Positions 1 to 10,990 are shown, numbered from the stretch's first letter. The stretch: 64,000 nt of DNA from Actinomycetes bacterium (GCA_021793515.1 JAJYSP010000004.1:58551-122550); one strand, 5' to 3'. Program-made: numbers and translations. Notes: generated from the sequence alone by a model not told the origin.

Positions 1-853
1 CGACGACCTCGTCGAAGCTCGCCGAGTCACTCATCGACTCGGTGATGATGGGCGTGAGCTCACCGAGGTCGACGGGCAGTGTCGGAGCGCGCAGCGTCGT
101 CTCGCGGGCGTGGATCCAGTTACGGTTGCCGCGGATGGTGTTGATCTCGCCGTTGTGGGCGATGTAGCGGAACGGTTGGGCGAGCTCCCAGCGTGGCAGG
201 GTGTTCGTCGAGAAACGGCTGTGCACGACGGCGACTGCCGACTGCAACGTCGGGTCGGTGAGGTCGAGGAAGTATCGGCGTAGCTGGGGGGCGCTCAGCA
301 TGCCCTTGTAAATCAATACGTTCGCTGAGCACGAGGCGCCGTACACCCCCCCGCCGTGTTCGACCAATCGACGCAGGCAGAACAGCGAATCTTCGAGCTC
401 GCGCGTCGACATTGTCTCGACACCACGAAACAGTTGCATGACAAAACCCGGCTCGCTCGCCGCCGAGGTTGCACCAAGGATTGACGAGTTAACTGGGACC
501 TCGCGCCAGCCGAGACCGGTCAGACCAACGCGCGCCGCGGCGTCGGCGATGGCACCGCGGACTTCCTCGGTGTTGCGCGTTCGCTCGATCATCCAGTGAG
601 CGACGCCGTACTCGCCGACGGGCGGCACCACGTCGAACCACGTCCGTATCGCCGCATCGGGAAGCTGTAGGAGGACCCCCGCGCCGTCACCGGAGTCGGG
701 GTCAGCACCCGTGGCCCCGCGGTGCTCGAGATTCTCGAGGATCGTCAGTGCGTCGGTGACGGTCTGGTGGCTCGGACGGCGTGTCAAGTCCGCGATCATC
801 CCGACGCCACACGCGTCGTGCTCGAAAGAGGGGTCGTAGAGGGTTCTTGTCAT
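1..853 (-). CDS. gltB: Glutamate synthase large subunit, N-terminal class-II glutamine amidotransferase part (partial, runs off window)
   Basis: Reverse-strand translation from ATG at 853: MTRTLYDPSFEHDACGVGMIADLTRRPSHQTV...ENLEHRGATGADPDSGDGAG...; GOGAT N-terminus with HDACGVG catalytic Cys. Confidence 0.9.
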   Translation of the reverse strand, partial: MTRTLYDPSFEHDACGVGMIADLTRRPSHQTVTDALTILENLEHRGATGADPDSGDGAGVLLQLPDAAIRTWFDVVPPVGEYGVAHWMIERTRNTEEVRGAIADAAARVGLTGLGWREVPVNSSILGATSAASEPGFVMQLFRGVETMSTRELEDSLFCLRRLVEHGGGVYGASCSANVLIYKGMLSAPQLRRYFLDLTDPTLQSAVAVVHSRFSTNTLPRWELAQPFRYIAHNGEINTIRGNRNWIHARETTLRAPTLPVDLGELTPIITESMSDSASFDEVV

Positions 854-933
854 AGCGTCACCTAACGGGGCAGCGCTGACCCGAGGCCACTATACCGAAG
901 AACGAAGCCACGCCTGCGACGTACGCTGAGAGG

Positions 934-2004
934 GTGACACAAGAACATCCTTCCGTAGTGATCGTCGGCGCTGGGATCATCGGCCTCGCCACGGCTTTCC
1001 GACTGGCGCGGCGCGGTCACGCCGTCACGCTCTTTGATCCCGAACCGGCGTCGGGGGCGACCTACGCCGCCGCCGGCATGATCGCGCCGACCGCCGAGAT
1101 TGCGCCCGGCGAGGAGGAGAATTACCGCTTTCAACGCGGTGCTATCGACGCCTGGCGCGAGATGGCCAGCGAGATCGAAGCGGTCACCCGTCGACGCGTC
1201 GCCATCGTGCAGACCGGCACACTGATCGTCGGTTGGGACGCGAGTGATCGTCGCCTGATCGACCAGTTTCGCTCCGTGGCCACGGAGTTCGGCGCGCCGA
1301 TGCGCGACGCCACGCGTGACGGCGAACCCGAGCTCTTCGAGGGACTCACGGCACGAATCAGCGAGGGCCTGGTGATGGCCGAGGATGGGTGGCTTGACCC
1401 CGATGAAGCGGTCTCGTGCCTGATGGAAGCGAACGAAGCCCTCGGTGTACGGCTCGTGCGTGAGCGTGTCCGGCTCGCGGGTGCGAGCCACGACGGTGTC
1501 GAGGTCGAGACCGAATCGGGACGCACGCTCGCGGACTACGGCGTCGTCACGACGGGTGCGAACGGACTGCCCGACGGGCTGACGGTCCCCAAGTCGCCAA
1601 CGGTTCGACCGGTGCGTGGCGTGACTGTTCGGGTACGGAGTCTCGACCGAAGTGCACTGCCCACGGTACGGGCCTACGTGCGAGGACGCGCCTTCTACAT
1701 GGTCAGTCGACCGGGTGGCTACTGCGTGCTCGGTGCCACCGCCGAGGAGAAGTCCCAGCCCTTGGTGGAGGTCGGTGAACTCCAGCGATTGCTTCGCGAC
1801 GGGCTCGATATCGTGCCGGAGTTGGAGGCCGCTCCCTTGCTCGAGATTCGTAATGGACTGCGTCCGGCTACGACGGACCTCCGACCGTTTTTCGTCGCGC
1901 TGGAGGAGCGGGGTTGGTCGTGGTCGTCGGGTCACTATCGCCACGGAGTCACCCTTGCACCACTCGCGGCCTTGGATGCCCTGAGCGCGATCAAACCGTC
2001 GTGA
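934..2004 (+). CDS. thiO: Glycine oxidase ThiO-like FAD-dependent oxidoreductase
   Basis: GTG start; VVIVGAGIIGLATAFRLARRGHAVTLFDPE dinucleotide-binding motif; immediately followed by thiS. Confidence 0.85.
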   Translation: MTQEHPSVVIVGAGIIGLATAFRLARRGHAVTLFDPEPASGATYAAAGMIAPTAEIAPGEEENYRFQRGAIDAWREMASEIEAVTRRRVAIVQTGTLIVGWDASDRRLIDQFRSVATEFGAPMRDATRDGEPELFEGLTARISEGLVMAEDGWLDPDEAVSCLMEANEALGVRLVRERVRLAGASHDGVEVETESGRTLADYGVVTTGANGLPDGLTVPKSPTVRPVRGVTVRVRSLDRSALPTVRAYVRGRAFYMVSRPGGYCVLGATAEEKSQPLVEVGELQRLLRDGLDIVPELEAAPLLEIRNGLRPATTDLRPFFVALEERGWSWSSGHYRHGVTLAPLAALDALSAIKPS

Positions 2005-2195
2005 TCTCGGTGAACGGTGTCGACCACGACCTCGCCGGCCGATCGGTGCGAGTCGTCTTGGACTCCCTCGACATCAACGGGCGCGGCATCGCGGTGGCGA
2101 TCGACGGCGAGGTCGTCAGCAAGAGCCGGTGGGAATCGACGACAATCGAAGACGGAGCAATCGTCGAGATAGTGACGGCGGTCGCCGGTGGATAG
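2001..2195 (+). CDS. thiS: Sulfur carrier protein ThiS
   Basis: GTG start overlapping thiO stop (GTGA); VISVNGVDHDLAGRSVRVVLDSLDIN...IEIVTAVAGG, ends in Gly-Gly. Confidence 0.85.
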   Translation: MISVNGVDHDLAGRSVRVVLDSLDINGRGIAVAIDGEVVSKSRWESTTIEDGAIVEIVTAVAGG

Positions 2196-2202
2196 GAGAG
2201 AG

Positions 2203-2358
2203 ATGTCAAACACCGAGTTACTCAACGCCCTCGATGAGCGGATTCTCGAGGCGCTACGGGCCAAGGCCACCGGTGAGACGGTCGCGTTCCTCTTCGAGGC
2301 GCGAGCGTGGCTCACCAATCCGGACCAGCCACACGGGGCGCACCGCCAGTCGGCGTAG
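2203..2358 (+). CDS. Small hypothetical protein (51 aa)
   Basis: ATG preceded by AGGAGAGAG-like SD, 7 nt after thiS stop; MSNTELLNALDERILEALRAKATGETVAFLFEARAWLTNPDQPHGAHRQSA. Confidence 0.45.
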   Translation: MSNTELLNALDERILEALRAKATGETVAFLFEARAWLTNPDQPHGAHRQSA

Positions 2359-2385
2359 AGGCGACCGGCTATCATGGAACGCTCA

Positions 2386-2464
2386 CGGGCTGTGGCTTAG
2401 TTTGGTCTAGAGCGCTCGGCTGGGGGCCGAGAGATCGGGAGTTCAAATCTCCCCAGCCCGACCA
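2386..2464 (+). tRNA. tRNA-Pro (anticodon GGG), CCA encoded
   Basis: Acceptor CGGGCTG/CAGCCCG, anticodon arm CTCGG-CTGGGGG-CCGAG, T arm GGGAG-TTCAAAT-CTCCC, 3' ACCA. Confidence 0.95.
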
Positions 2465-2761
2465 AAGCGTGTGGGCACGTGGTGCTCAGTGTGTTCATTT
2501 TGTGCGGTTCGTCGGTACTCTGTTGAACGGCCATCGTCGAACTGGGATCGAGAGCCGACAGACGGATTTTCGAGGCGAACCGGTCGTACATCTTCGGCCA
2601 CGCAACTTCTTTGTTCCGTGGAGACTCTGTCGAGTCCAGGACGCAGTAAGTCTGCCGCTCAGCGGTTTACACGTTCGAAGCCATCCGAGGGCGATCTCGT
2701 CCGAGACGGTGCCGCTCATTGCTACGTGCAAGATGCATCGGTGACCGATGTAGTGAGGTCG

Positions 2762-3094
2762 ATGACGAAGAAGACCGCAGAAGGCGTTTCTCGCGTTACC
2801 GGCGTTGCCCACTTGATACTCACAAGCTTGGCCGATGGAGAGAAGCACGGCTATGCCCTCACTCAGGACGTCATGCAATTCTCGGGCATTCGCATTGCTC
2901 CGGGCAGTCTCTATGAGGCCCTCGCTCGACTCGAAGGTCAAGGCCTGATTGAGCCGATTACGTCGACCGACCGACGACGCCCCTACCGGTTGACCGCTGC
3001 GGGTGCCGCCGTGCTCGATGAATTTCTCAGTGCCCAGGAGCAACTCGCAAGTGAGGGACGACGTCGTCTCTGTGCGTCATGGCGTTTCTCGTGA
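2762..3094 (+). CDS. PadR family transcriptional regulator
   Basis: MTKKTAEGVSRVTGVAHLILTSLADGEKHGYALTQDV...IAPGSLYEALARLEGQGLIEP...RRRPYRLTAAGAAVL: PadR winged helix signature; ATG at 2762 rather than the longer ORF start. Confidence 0.85.
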   Translation: MTKKTAEGVSRVTGVAHLILTSLADGEKHGYALTQDVMQFSGIRIAPGSLYEALARLEGQGLIEPITSTDRRRPYRLTAAGAAVLDEFLSAQEQLASEGRRRLCASWRFS

Positions 3095-4248
3095 GTCGTG
3101 AACACCTCGAAACTGGTTCGGCGACGACCAGGCGTGCGCAGGGTTACCTACGCTGGTACCCGCAGGCGTGGCGCGAGTGTTACGGCGAGGAGTTCGTCGC
3201 CCACCTCGAGGCCGAGTTGCTCGAGCGGCCCGTCTCAGTTCTACGAACTGTCGACATCGTTGGACACGGGTTTCTGGCGCGACTCTCGTTTCAGCGCGGA
3301 CTACGGGTTGCGGTGTGGGCGACGACGGCGTTTGTGCTCGTTGCGGCCGTCGCCGTGGGTGCAATAGTTCTGACGCAGTATTGGGCGCCAGTCTCCATAA
3401 CGAGCGGCGCTGGTGGTGTGTCTGGTGTCGGACTCCTCGCGCGGCCAAACCAGATCAACGATGTTGCACTCAACTTCTCCACTCGTTCACACGCATCGGT
3501 GCGGATCATGTCGATTGCGGTGCTACCGCTGCGAGGCTTTCGTGTACCCGAAGTCGTCGGTGTCGCGTTCGCACCCCACGCGAGTGAACTCATTAATGCG
3601 CGTGGCTGGCCTGTCCGGCTACCCAAGGGAGTCACGCCGCGGGCTGAAGGAGATACTCCGCTTGCGCCAGCGATAGGGGCGACCGTCAACTTGGCACGTA
3701 CGAATGTCCTGTGGCTCGGTCTACGCGTACCGACTTTGCACCACGCCTACGCGGTCGATGGATTACGGGTGACCTACGAACGTCGTGGCGTCAGTCACAC
3801 GATGACGATCAACCAGTCGACCGCGCCCGACGTTATTTGCGCCAATTCATCGAGCTCCGGACAGCTCCCAACATGGTGCGCACAGGAAATCACAGCCGCA
3901 GGAGCGATTGCATCGCTATCTGCGGCCGGGAACCCGGCTCAACCATCGCCAGCCACAGTGGCCAGATTCGTCGCCCAACTCGCCTTGAGCGAGGCGCAAG
4001 CCACGGGGCACCGCGCACCGACCATTGGTGACGTACGGCGGTTGGCTGCTCGATTCTTTCCCGTCACTCATGGCGACGCGATCCAATCCGTCACCGGTCT
4101 CGTCAACGCCGGTAAACCTGAGTGGCGCTTTGTCATTCGAGGTTCGTCAAGCACCTCGACCTCGGTACATTGCACGAACCGAGGTCGAGTCACTGCTGGC
4201 GGCGGCATCATTGCGATCGCGGTTGTGACCTGTCCATCGCAGCGGTGA
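3079..4248 (+). CDS. Membrane-anchored hypothetical protein with N-terminal YPxxWRxxYGEEF motif
   Basis: Overlaps padR 3' end by 16 nt; one hydrophobic segment (VAVWATTAFVLVAAVAVGAIVL) and long extracytoplasmic-looking C-terminus. Confidence 0.7.
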   Translation: MAFLVSREHLETGSATTRRAQGYLRWYPQAWRECYGEEFVAHLEAELLERPVSVLRTVDIVGHGFLARLSFQRGLRVAVWATTAFVLVAAVAVGAIVLTQYWAPVSITSGAGGVSGVGLLARPNQINDVALNFSTRSHASVRIMSIAVLPLRGFRVPEVVGVAFAPHASELINARGWPVRLPKGVTPRAEGDTPLAPAIGATVNLARTNVLWLGLRVPTLHHAYAVDGLRVTYERRGVSHTMTINQSTAPDVICANSSSSGQLPTWCAQEITAAGAIASLSAAGNPAQPSPATVARFVAQLALSEAQATGHRAPTIGDVRRLAARFFPVTHGDAIQSVTGLVNAGKPEWRFVIRGSSSTSTSVHCTNRGRVTAGGGIIAIAVVTCPSQR

Positions 4249-4426
4249 GAGCAGCCTTCTCGCCTTCTCCCTCCTAGGCGCAACTCCTTGCACGAGTGAC
4301 GTGTGGGAGCACCTATTCGTGCGCCGAATTGTCGTCGTACATGAGAGTCCGGCCAGTCGGAGTGCGCGTGAGAGGTTCGGCCGCTCTCATCATGTTCGAG
4401 GCTCCCAGCGCCTGGAGGTGACGATT

Positions 4427-4449
4427 CGCTGACGGTAAGTGCGTCAGCG
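4427..4449. terminator. Candidate stem-loop terminator between convergent genes
   Basis: Perfect inverted repeat CGCTGACG-gtaagtg-CGTCAGCG between convergent ORFs ending at 4248 and 4470. Confidence 0.4.
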
Positions 4450-4469
4450 TCGGTTTCGAGTGGAGTGAC

Positions 4470-5321
4470 CTACTCGGCGTGGTTGCGAAGCGTGCCGAGG
4501 CCGACGATCGTGGTCACCACGTTGTCACCGGAGCGCAGGAAGACCGGCGGCTTCTGGCCTTGACCGACTCCGTGTGGGCTACCGGTGAAGATGAGGTCAC
4601 CGGGCCGCAGCTCGCAGACGGTCGAGACGTACGAGACGATCTCGGGCACGTGGAAGACCATGTCGTGGGTCGTCGAGTCCTGGAACGTGACCCCGTTCAC
4701 CCGGCACACGATCTCGAGGTCGTTCGGGTCGGGCACCTCATCGCGCGTGGTGATCCACGGACCGACCGGCGCGAAGTTCCGATGCGACTTGCCCAAGCTG
4801 AACTGCGCTGGTGAGCCGGACATCTGCAGGTCACGGTCACTCACGTCTTGGCCCACGCAGTAGCCGGCGAGCGAGTCCAGTGCTTCGCCGACGGCTATGT
4901 CACGTCCACCGCGTCCGACGACGAGCACGAGCTCAGCCTCCCAGTCGGTACGCGGGGAGACAATGGGGAACGTCGCGTTCGCGCCCGCCAGGCACGACGC
5001 GAACTTCGCGAAGATCATCGGCTGAGACGGTGGCGTGAGGCCCATCTCGGCGGCGTGGGTGCGGTAGTTGAGCCCGACGGCGAAGATCTGACTCGGGGCG
5101 TCCACAACCGGTCCAAGCCGTCCACTTCGCTCGAGTTCGTCCGCGGCGATCGCTTCGGTGACTGCCGGCGACTCGAGCGCGAACCACGACTGCAGGTCTG
5201 CGAGCTGTGCGAGTACCTCACGTGTCGAGGCGGCGAAGCGCCCGTTGGATACTGCCGCGATGTCTACGAAACCCTCATCGAGGACGATCACCGCACGGCC
5301 ATCAACGTTCGCTATACGCAC
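4470..5321 (-). CDS. Fumarylacetoacetate hydrolase family protein
   Basis: IFAVGLNYRTHAAEMG...DWEAELVLVVGRGGRDI...GYCVGQDVSDRDLQ...LRPGDLIFTGSPHGVG: FAH family motifs. Confidence 0.9.
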   Translation of the reverse strand: MRIANVDGRAVIVLDEGFVDIAAVSNGRFAASTREVLAQLADLQSWFALESPAVTEAIAADELERSGRLGPVVDAPSQIFAVGLNYRTHAAEMGLTPPSQPMIFAKFASCLAGANATFPIVSPRTDWEAELVLVVGRGGRDIAVGEALDSLAGYCVGQDVSDRDLQMSGSPAQFSLGKSHRNFAPVGPWITTRDEVPDPNDLEIVCRVNGVTFQDSTTHDMVFHVPEIVSYVSTVCELRPGDLIFTGSPHGVGQGQKPPVFLRSGDNVVTTIVGLGTLRNHAE

Positions 5322-5434
5322 GAGTCTCCTTACCGGTCAAATTCGTTCCGACCAGTTTACCGAGGCTCACGTGGTGCAAAATCCGGCCGAGACGACCGGT
5401 AGATTGAAGACTCACCTCGATTGAAGGACGTCGC

Positions 5435-6505
5435 GTGTCTCATCTCTTCTCGCCGATCACGATTGGTCACTGCACCGTGAAGAATCGCGCGTGGGTGAGC
5501 GCCATGTGTCAGTACTCGGCGAAGGACGGCGTGGTCGGCGACTGGCATCGCGTCCACCTCGGCGTCTTCGCCACCGGTGGAGCGGGACTGATCATGGCCG
5601 AGGCGACTGCGGTCGAGCCGGCCGGAAGGATCTCACTCAGCTGCCCCGGTCTGTGGAACGACGAACAGGTCGCGGCGTGGCGCCCGGTAGTGGACTTCGC
5701 CCACGAGTACGGTGCCACGATTGGCATCCAACTTGCGCACGCTGGACGCAAAGGCTCGACGCTCGCCCCATGGGCCGACCGCGCCCACGCGAGCCTCGAG
5801 GATGGTGGGTGGCAGACGGTGGCACCGAGTGCGATCGCCTTCGCGGGCTACCCCGAGCCCCGCGCACTTGAGGTCGACGAGATCGAGCGGCTCGTGGAGG
5901 ACTTCGCCGATGGCGCAAGCCGCGCGCGCGCGGCCGGGTTCGATCTCGTCGAGATCCACGCCGCGCATGGTTATCTACTCCACCAGTTCCTCTCACCACT
6001 GTCGAACCACCGCGATGACCGTTACGGCGGCTCATTTGAGAATCGGACCCGATTCCTCCTCGAGGTGGTCGAGGCGGTTCGTGCTCGCCTCGACGGTGCA
6101 CCGCTGTTCGTGCGCGTCTCGGCGACCGACTGGACTGACGGGGGTTGGGACCTCGACCAGACGATCGCGCTCGCACGACTGCTGCGCGCGGCCGGGGTCG
6201 ATCTCGTCGACGTCTCGTCGGGTGGCAACGTGGCCGGTGCGCACATCCCTGTCGGCCCGGGGTATCAGGTGCCCTTCGCCGAAGCGGTACGGCGCGAGGC
6301 CGATATCGTGACGAGTGCGGTGGGTCTCATCACCGAACCGGCTCAGGCCGAAGCGATTATCGCCGAGGGGCGGGCCGACGCGGTCATGCTGGCGCGGGCC
6401 TATCTGCGAAATCCGCGGTGGGCGCTCAACGCGGCCGAGAGTCTGGGCGAGGTCATTGAGTGGCCAGTGCAGCTCGATCGGGCGCGAACGGTGCGCCACG
6501 GGTAG
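5435..6505 (+). CDS. NADH:flavin oxidoreductase (Old Yellow Enzyme family, YqjM/NamA-like)
   Basis: HLFSPITIGHCTVKNRAWVSAMCQYSAKDGVVGDWH...IGIQLAHAGRKGS...HAAHGYLLHQFLSPLSNHRDDRYGGSFENRTRFLLEV. Confidence 0.92.
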   Translation: MSHLFSPITIGHCTVKNRAWVSAMCQYSAKDGVVGDWHRVHLGVFATGGAGLIMAEATAVEPAGRISLSCPGLWNDEQVAAWRPVVDFAHEYGATIGIQLAHAGRKGSTLAPWADRAHASLEDGGWQTVAPSAIAFAGYPEPRALEVDEIERLVEDFADGASRARAAGFDLVEIHAAHGYLLHQFLSPLSNHRDDRYGGSFENRTRFLLEVVEAVRARLDGAPLFVRVSATDWTDGGWDLDQTIALARLLRAAGVDLVDVSSGGNVAGAHIPVGPGYQVPFAEAVRREADIVTSAVGLITEPAQAEAIIAEGRADAVMLARAYLRNPRWALNAAESLGEVIEWPVQLDRARTVRHG

Positions 6506-6609
6506 GTCATCGTCGACCTCGGCTTGGTAGACTCTACTGGCAGAGGCTGGTTTGGACACTGGCGTTCGTCTGGAAACTGGGCGAAAGAGGCAGTTCTCAG
6601 AGAGGGTGA

Positions 6610-6628
6610 TTCCAACCGTAGGTTGGAA
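6610..6628 (+). promoter_or_regulatory. Perfect 8-bp hairpin just upstream of the start codon of the 6634 CDS
   Basis: TTCCAACC-gta-GGTTGGAA; right arm contains the only GGA-like SD before ATG 6634. Confidence 0.4.
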
Positions 6629-6633
6629 ACGTC

Positions 6634-8046
6634 ATGGACAAGAAGAGTCCTTCCGTCCTTCGTCATCTCGCCGACGTGCAACCGGAACTGTGGTGGCTCG
6701 ACTCGGATCCGCTCGAGCCCGCATCGCACTCGGCACTCATCGGTGAGGTTGGCGCGGACCTGTGCGTCGTGGGTGGTGGCTACACCGGTCTGTGGACCGC
6801 GCTGCTCGCCAAGGAACGTGACCCCGAGCGAAACGTGGTGGTCGTCGAGCAGTACGAGACCGGCGCCGGTGCATCGGGGCGCAACGGCGGCTTCTGTTCG
6901 GCCTCGCTGACCCACGGCTTCAACAACGGGATGCGCCGATTCGCCGATGAGATGCCCGTCATCGAGCGGCTCGGGCGGGAGAACCTCGACGCGATCGAGG
7001 CGACCATCGAGCGCTACGGCATCGAGTGTGACTTCGAGCGCACGGGCGAGCTGCGCGTCGCACTCGCGCCGTGGCAGATGGCTGACATGGTCGAAGAGGC
7101 GCGTCTACGAAACGAGATGGGTGACCACGTGCTCGTGCTCGCACGTGACGAGGTGCGCGCACGCGTGAACTCGCCAATCTATGAGGGCGCGATCTTCGAC
7201 CCTGACGGCACGGCGCTGGTGGACCCGGCTCGCCTCGTCTGGGGACTCGAACGTGCATGCGAGTCGCTCGGGGTGACGATCTATGAGAACTCACGCGTCG
7301 AGTGGCTCGAGGACGTGGACGACGCGGTTCGCGTCCATACCCCCTACGGTGCCGTGACCGCGGCACGAGTCGCCCTCGCGACGAACGTCTTCCCGTCGCT
7401 ACTTCGCAGCGTGCGCAAGTACGTCGTGCCCGTCTATGACTACCAGCTGGTCACCGAACCCCTGAGCGATGCCCAAATGGCCTCGATCGGGTGGGCTGGC
7501 CGCGAAGGCGTGGCCGACGCCGGCAACCGGTTCCACTACTACCGTCTGACCAACGACCGCTCGATCGTGTGGGGCGGGTACGACGCCATCTACAACTTTC
7601 GCGGCCGAGTCCGACGCGAGTACGAGTTCAACGCCGAGACCTACGCGACGCTCGCTAGCCACTTTCTCGAGACGTTCCCCCAACTCTCCGACGTCAAGTT
7701 CACCCACGCCTGGGGTGGCGCTATCGACACCTGCACGCGGTTCTCCCCCTTCTGGGGTACCGCGATGGACGAGAAGGTCGCCTACGTGCTCGGCTTCACC
7801 GGTCTGGGCGTCGGGTCGACGCGTTTCGGTGCTGAGACGATGCTCGACTTGCTTGACGGGCTCGACACGGAGCGCACCCGGCTCACCATGGTGCGCAAGA
7901 AACCGCTCCCCTTCCCGCCCGAACCATTCAAGTGGCTGTTCATTCGGCTCACCCAGGCTTCGCTCAAGCACGCCGATGAACACGAGGGTAAGCGAAACAT
8001 CTGGCTGAAGATGATGGACCTGTTCGGCATCGGCTTCGACTCATAA
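6634..8046 (+). CDS. FAD-dependent oxidoreductase (DAO family, gamma-glutamylputrescine oxidase-like)
   Basis: ADLCVVGGGYTGLWTALLAKERDPERNVVVVEQYETGAGASGRNGGF...; C-terminal GFTGLGVGSTRFGAE. Confidence 0.88.
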   Translation: MDKKSPSVLRHLADVQPELWWLDSDPLEPASHSALIGEVGADLCVVGGGYTGLWTALLAKERDPERNVVVVEQYETGAGASGRNGGFCSASLTHGFNNGMRRFADEMPVIERLGRENLDAIEATIERYGIECDFERTGELRVALAPWQMADMVEEARLRNEMGDHVLVLARDEVRARVNSPIYEGAIFDPDGTALVDPARLVWGLERACESLGVTIYENSRVEWLEDVDDAVRVHTPYGAVTAARVALATNVFPSLLRSVRKYVVPVYDYQLVTEPLSDAQMASIGWAGREGVADAGNRFHYYRLTNDRSIVWGGYDAIYNFRGRVRREYEFNAETYATLASHFLETFPQLSDVKFTHAWGGAIDTCTRFSPFWGTAMDEKVAYVLGFTGLGVGSTRFGAETMLDLLDGLDTERTRLTMVRKKPLPFPPEPFKWLFIRLTQASLKHADEHEGKRNIWLKMMDLFGIGFDS

Positions 8047-8084
8047 CGACGATGCCCCGGGGACATCCCCCGGGGCATCGTCGT
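8046..8084. terminator. Strong bidirectional stem-loop terminator
   Basis: Perfect 17-bp inverted repeat ACGACGATGCCCCGGGG-acatc-CCCCGGGGCATCGTCGT between convergent genes (stops at 8046 and 8096). Confidence 0.85.
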
Positions 8085-8095
8085 TTCACAGCCGC

Positions 8096-10066
<1,971 letters not shown>

Positions 10067-10167
10067 AGTTCCCCCAGGGAGTAGTTGATACGGAGATACC
10101 GCAAATCGATTGTTCGTGTACTGCAATGCAACGTTGAGGCGAGAGTATCCCTACTGCGCCCCAAAAT

Positions 10168-10207
10168 GCCAACAGCGCCCGAACCAAAGTGGTCGGGCGC
10201 TGTTGGC
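10168..10207 (-). terminator. Stem-loop terminator downstream of satP
   Basis: Perfect 15-bp inverted repeat GCCAACAGCGCCCGA-accaaagtgg-TCGGGCGCTGTTGGC between satP stop and acs start. Confidence 0.65.
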
Positions 10208-10244
10208 GGTTGGGTCCGGTGGCAGGCCACCAGTGACTCGTACC

Positions 10245-10808
10245 TTAGCCGCGCGGGCCGACCGGAAGAACCACCTTCTTGAACGTGTCGTTGATGACGC
10301 CGGCCGCCGAGGCGTACCAGGCGAGCAGCGCGGTGATAAGGCCAAGCCACCCACCGATACGAACCATGCCCGTGTGGCCAGCGCCCCAGTTCCCGATTGT
10401 CAGGAACACGAACGTGGCCGTAAGCACAAGGAAGACCAAGAACAGAATCGTGTTGGTCTTCATCGACGCGATCAGCATGTACGCGGTGAAGATGGTCCAC
10501 CCGAGGAGGAAGACTCCCACGGACGGCCCCGGGAAGGCCTTTTGGAAATTGACAAGGGCATACAGCGAAATCCAGAACGCACCGTATGACGTGAAGGCAA
10601 GCGCACCGAAGGTGTTCTTTCGCATGAACTCCCACATACCAGCAAGTATCTGAGCGAATCCGCCGTATACCAACGCCAGCGAGAGTGCAGCTGCCACCCC
10701 CGCACCGTGCCACAGGTTGGCGTTCGCACTGCTCAGACAGAATGTCGTCATCGCGAACGCTGCGAGACCCAACGGACCCGGATCAGCTACCTTGTGTTCG
10801 TCTGCCAT
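10245..10808 (-). CDS. satP: Acetate uptake transporter (GPR1/FUN34/YaaH, AceTr family)
   Basis: MADEHKVADPGPLGLAAFAMTTFCLSSANANLWHG..., about six hydrophobic segments; adjacent to acs. Confidence 0.88.
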   Translation of the reverse strand: MADEHKVADPGPLGLAAFAMTTFCLSSANANLWHGAGVAAALSLALVYGGFAQILAGMWEFMRKNTFGALAFTSYGAFWISLYALVNFQKAFPGPSVGVFLLGWTIFTAYMLIASMKTNTILFLVFLVLTATFVFLTIGNWGAGHTGMVRIGGWLGLITALLAWYASAAGVINDTFKKVVLPVGPRG

Positions 10809-10915
10809 TGAAATACCCCCAATTTTTGAGTTCACAGCGAACCCCCAGGATTGAGGGTTCACATCTGATTAAACACCAGCGCAAACGCGGGACGCGGCTT
10901 ATCGGGGCGCCAATA

Positions 10916-10931
10916 CGTGAAAAACTTCACA
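10916..10931. promoter_or_regulatory. CRP-like site upstream of satP
   Basis: CGTGA-AAAACT-TCACA, 9/10 match to TGTGA-N6-TCACA. Confidence 0.45.
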
Positions 10932-10961
10932 ATCGTTTGGCCTGGTCATCCCGAAACTCTA

Positions 10962-10975
10962 GGGACTTTAGTCCC
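10962..10975. promoter_or_regulatory. DosR/DevR-type palindrome upstream of satP
   Basis: GGGACTTTAGTCCC = exact match to core GGGACTWWAGTCCC. Confidence 0.55.
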
Positions 10976-10990
10976 ATTGACACGAAAGTT

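Noticed and set aside
862-1944. 360-aa ORF antisense to thiO
   Set aside because: Shadow ORF with no domain-like segments; thiO is clearly the real gene.
2465-2761. ORF extensions upstream of padR (2471 start) and opposing ORFs
   Set aside because: PadR homology begins at the internal ATG 2762; upstream sequence is not domain-like and is treated as intergenic.
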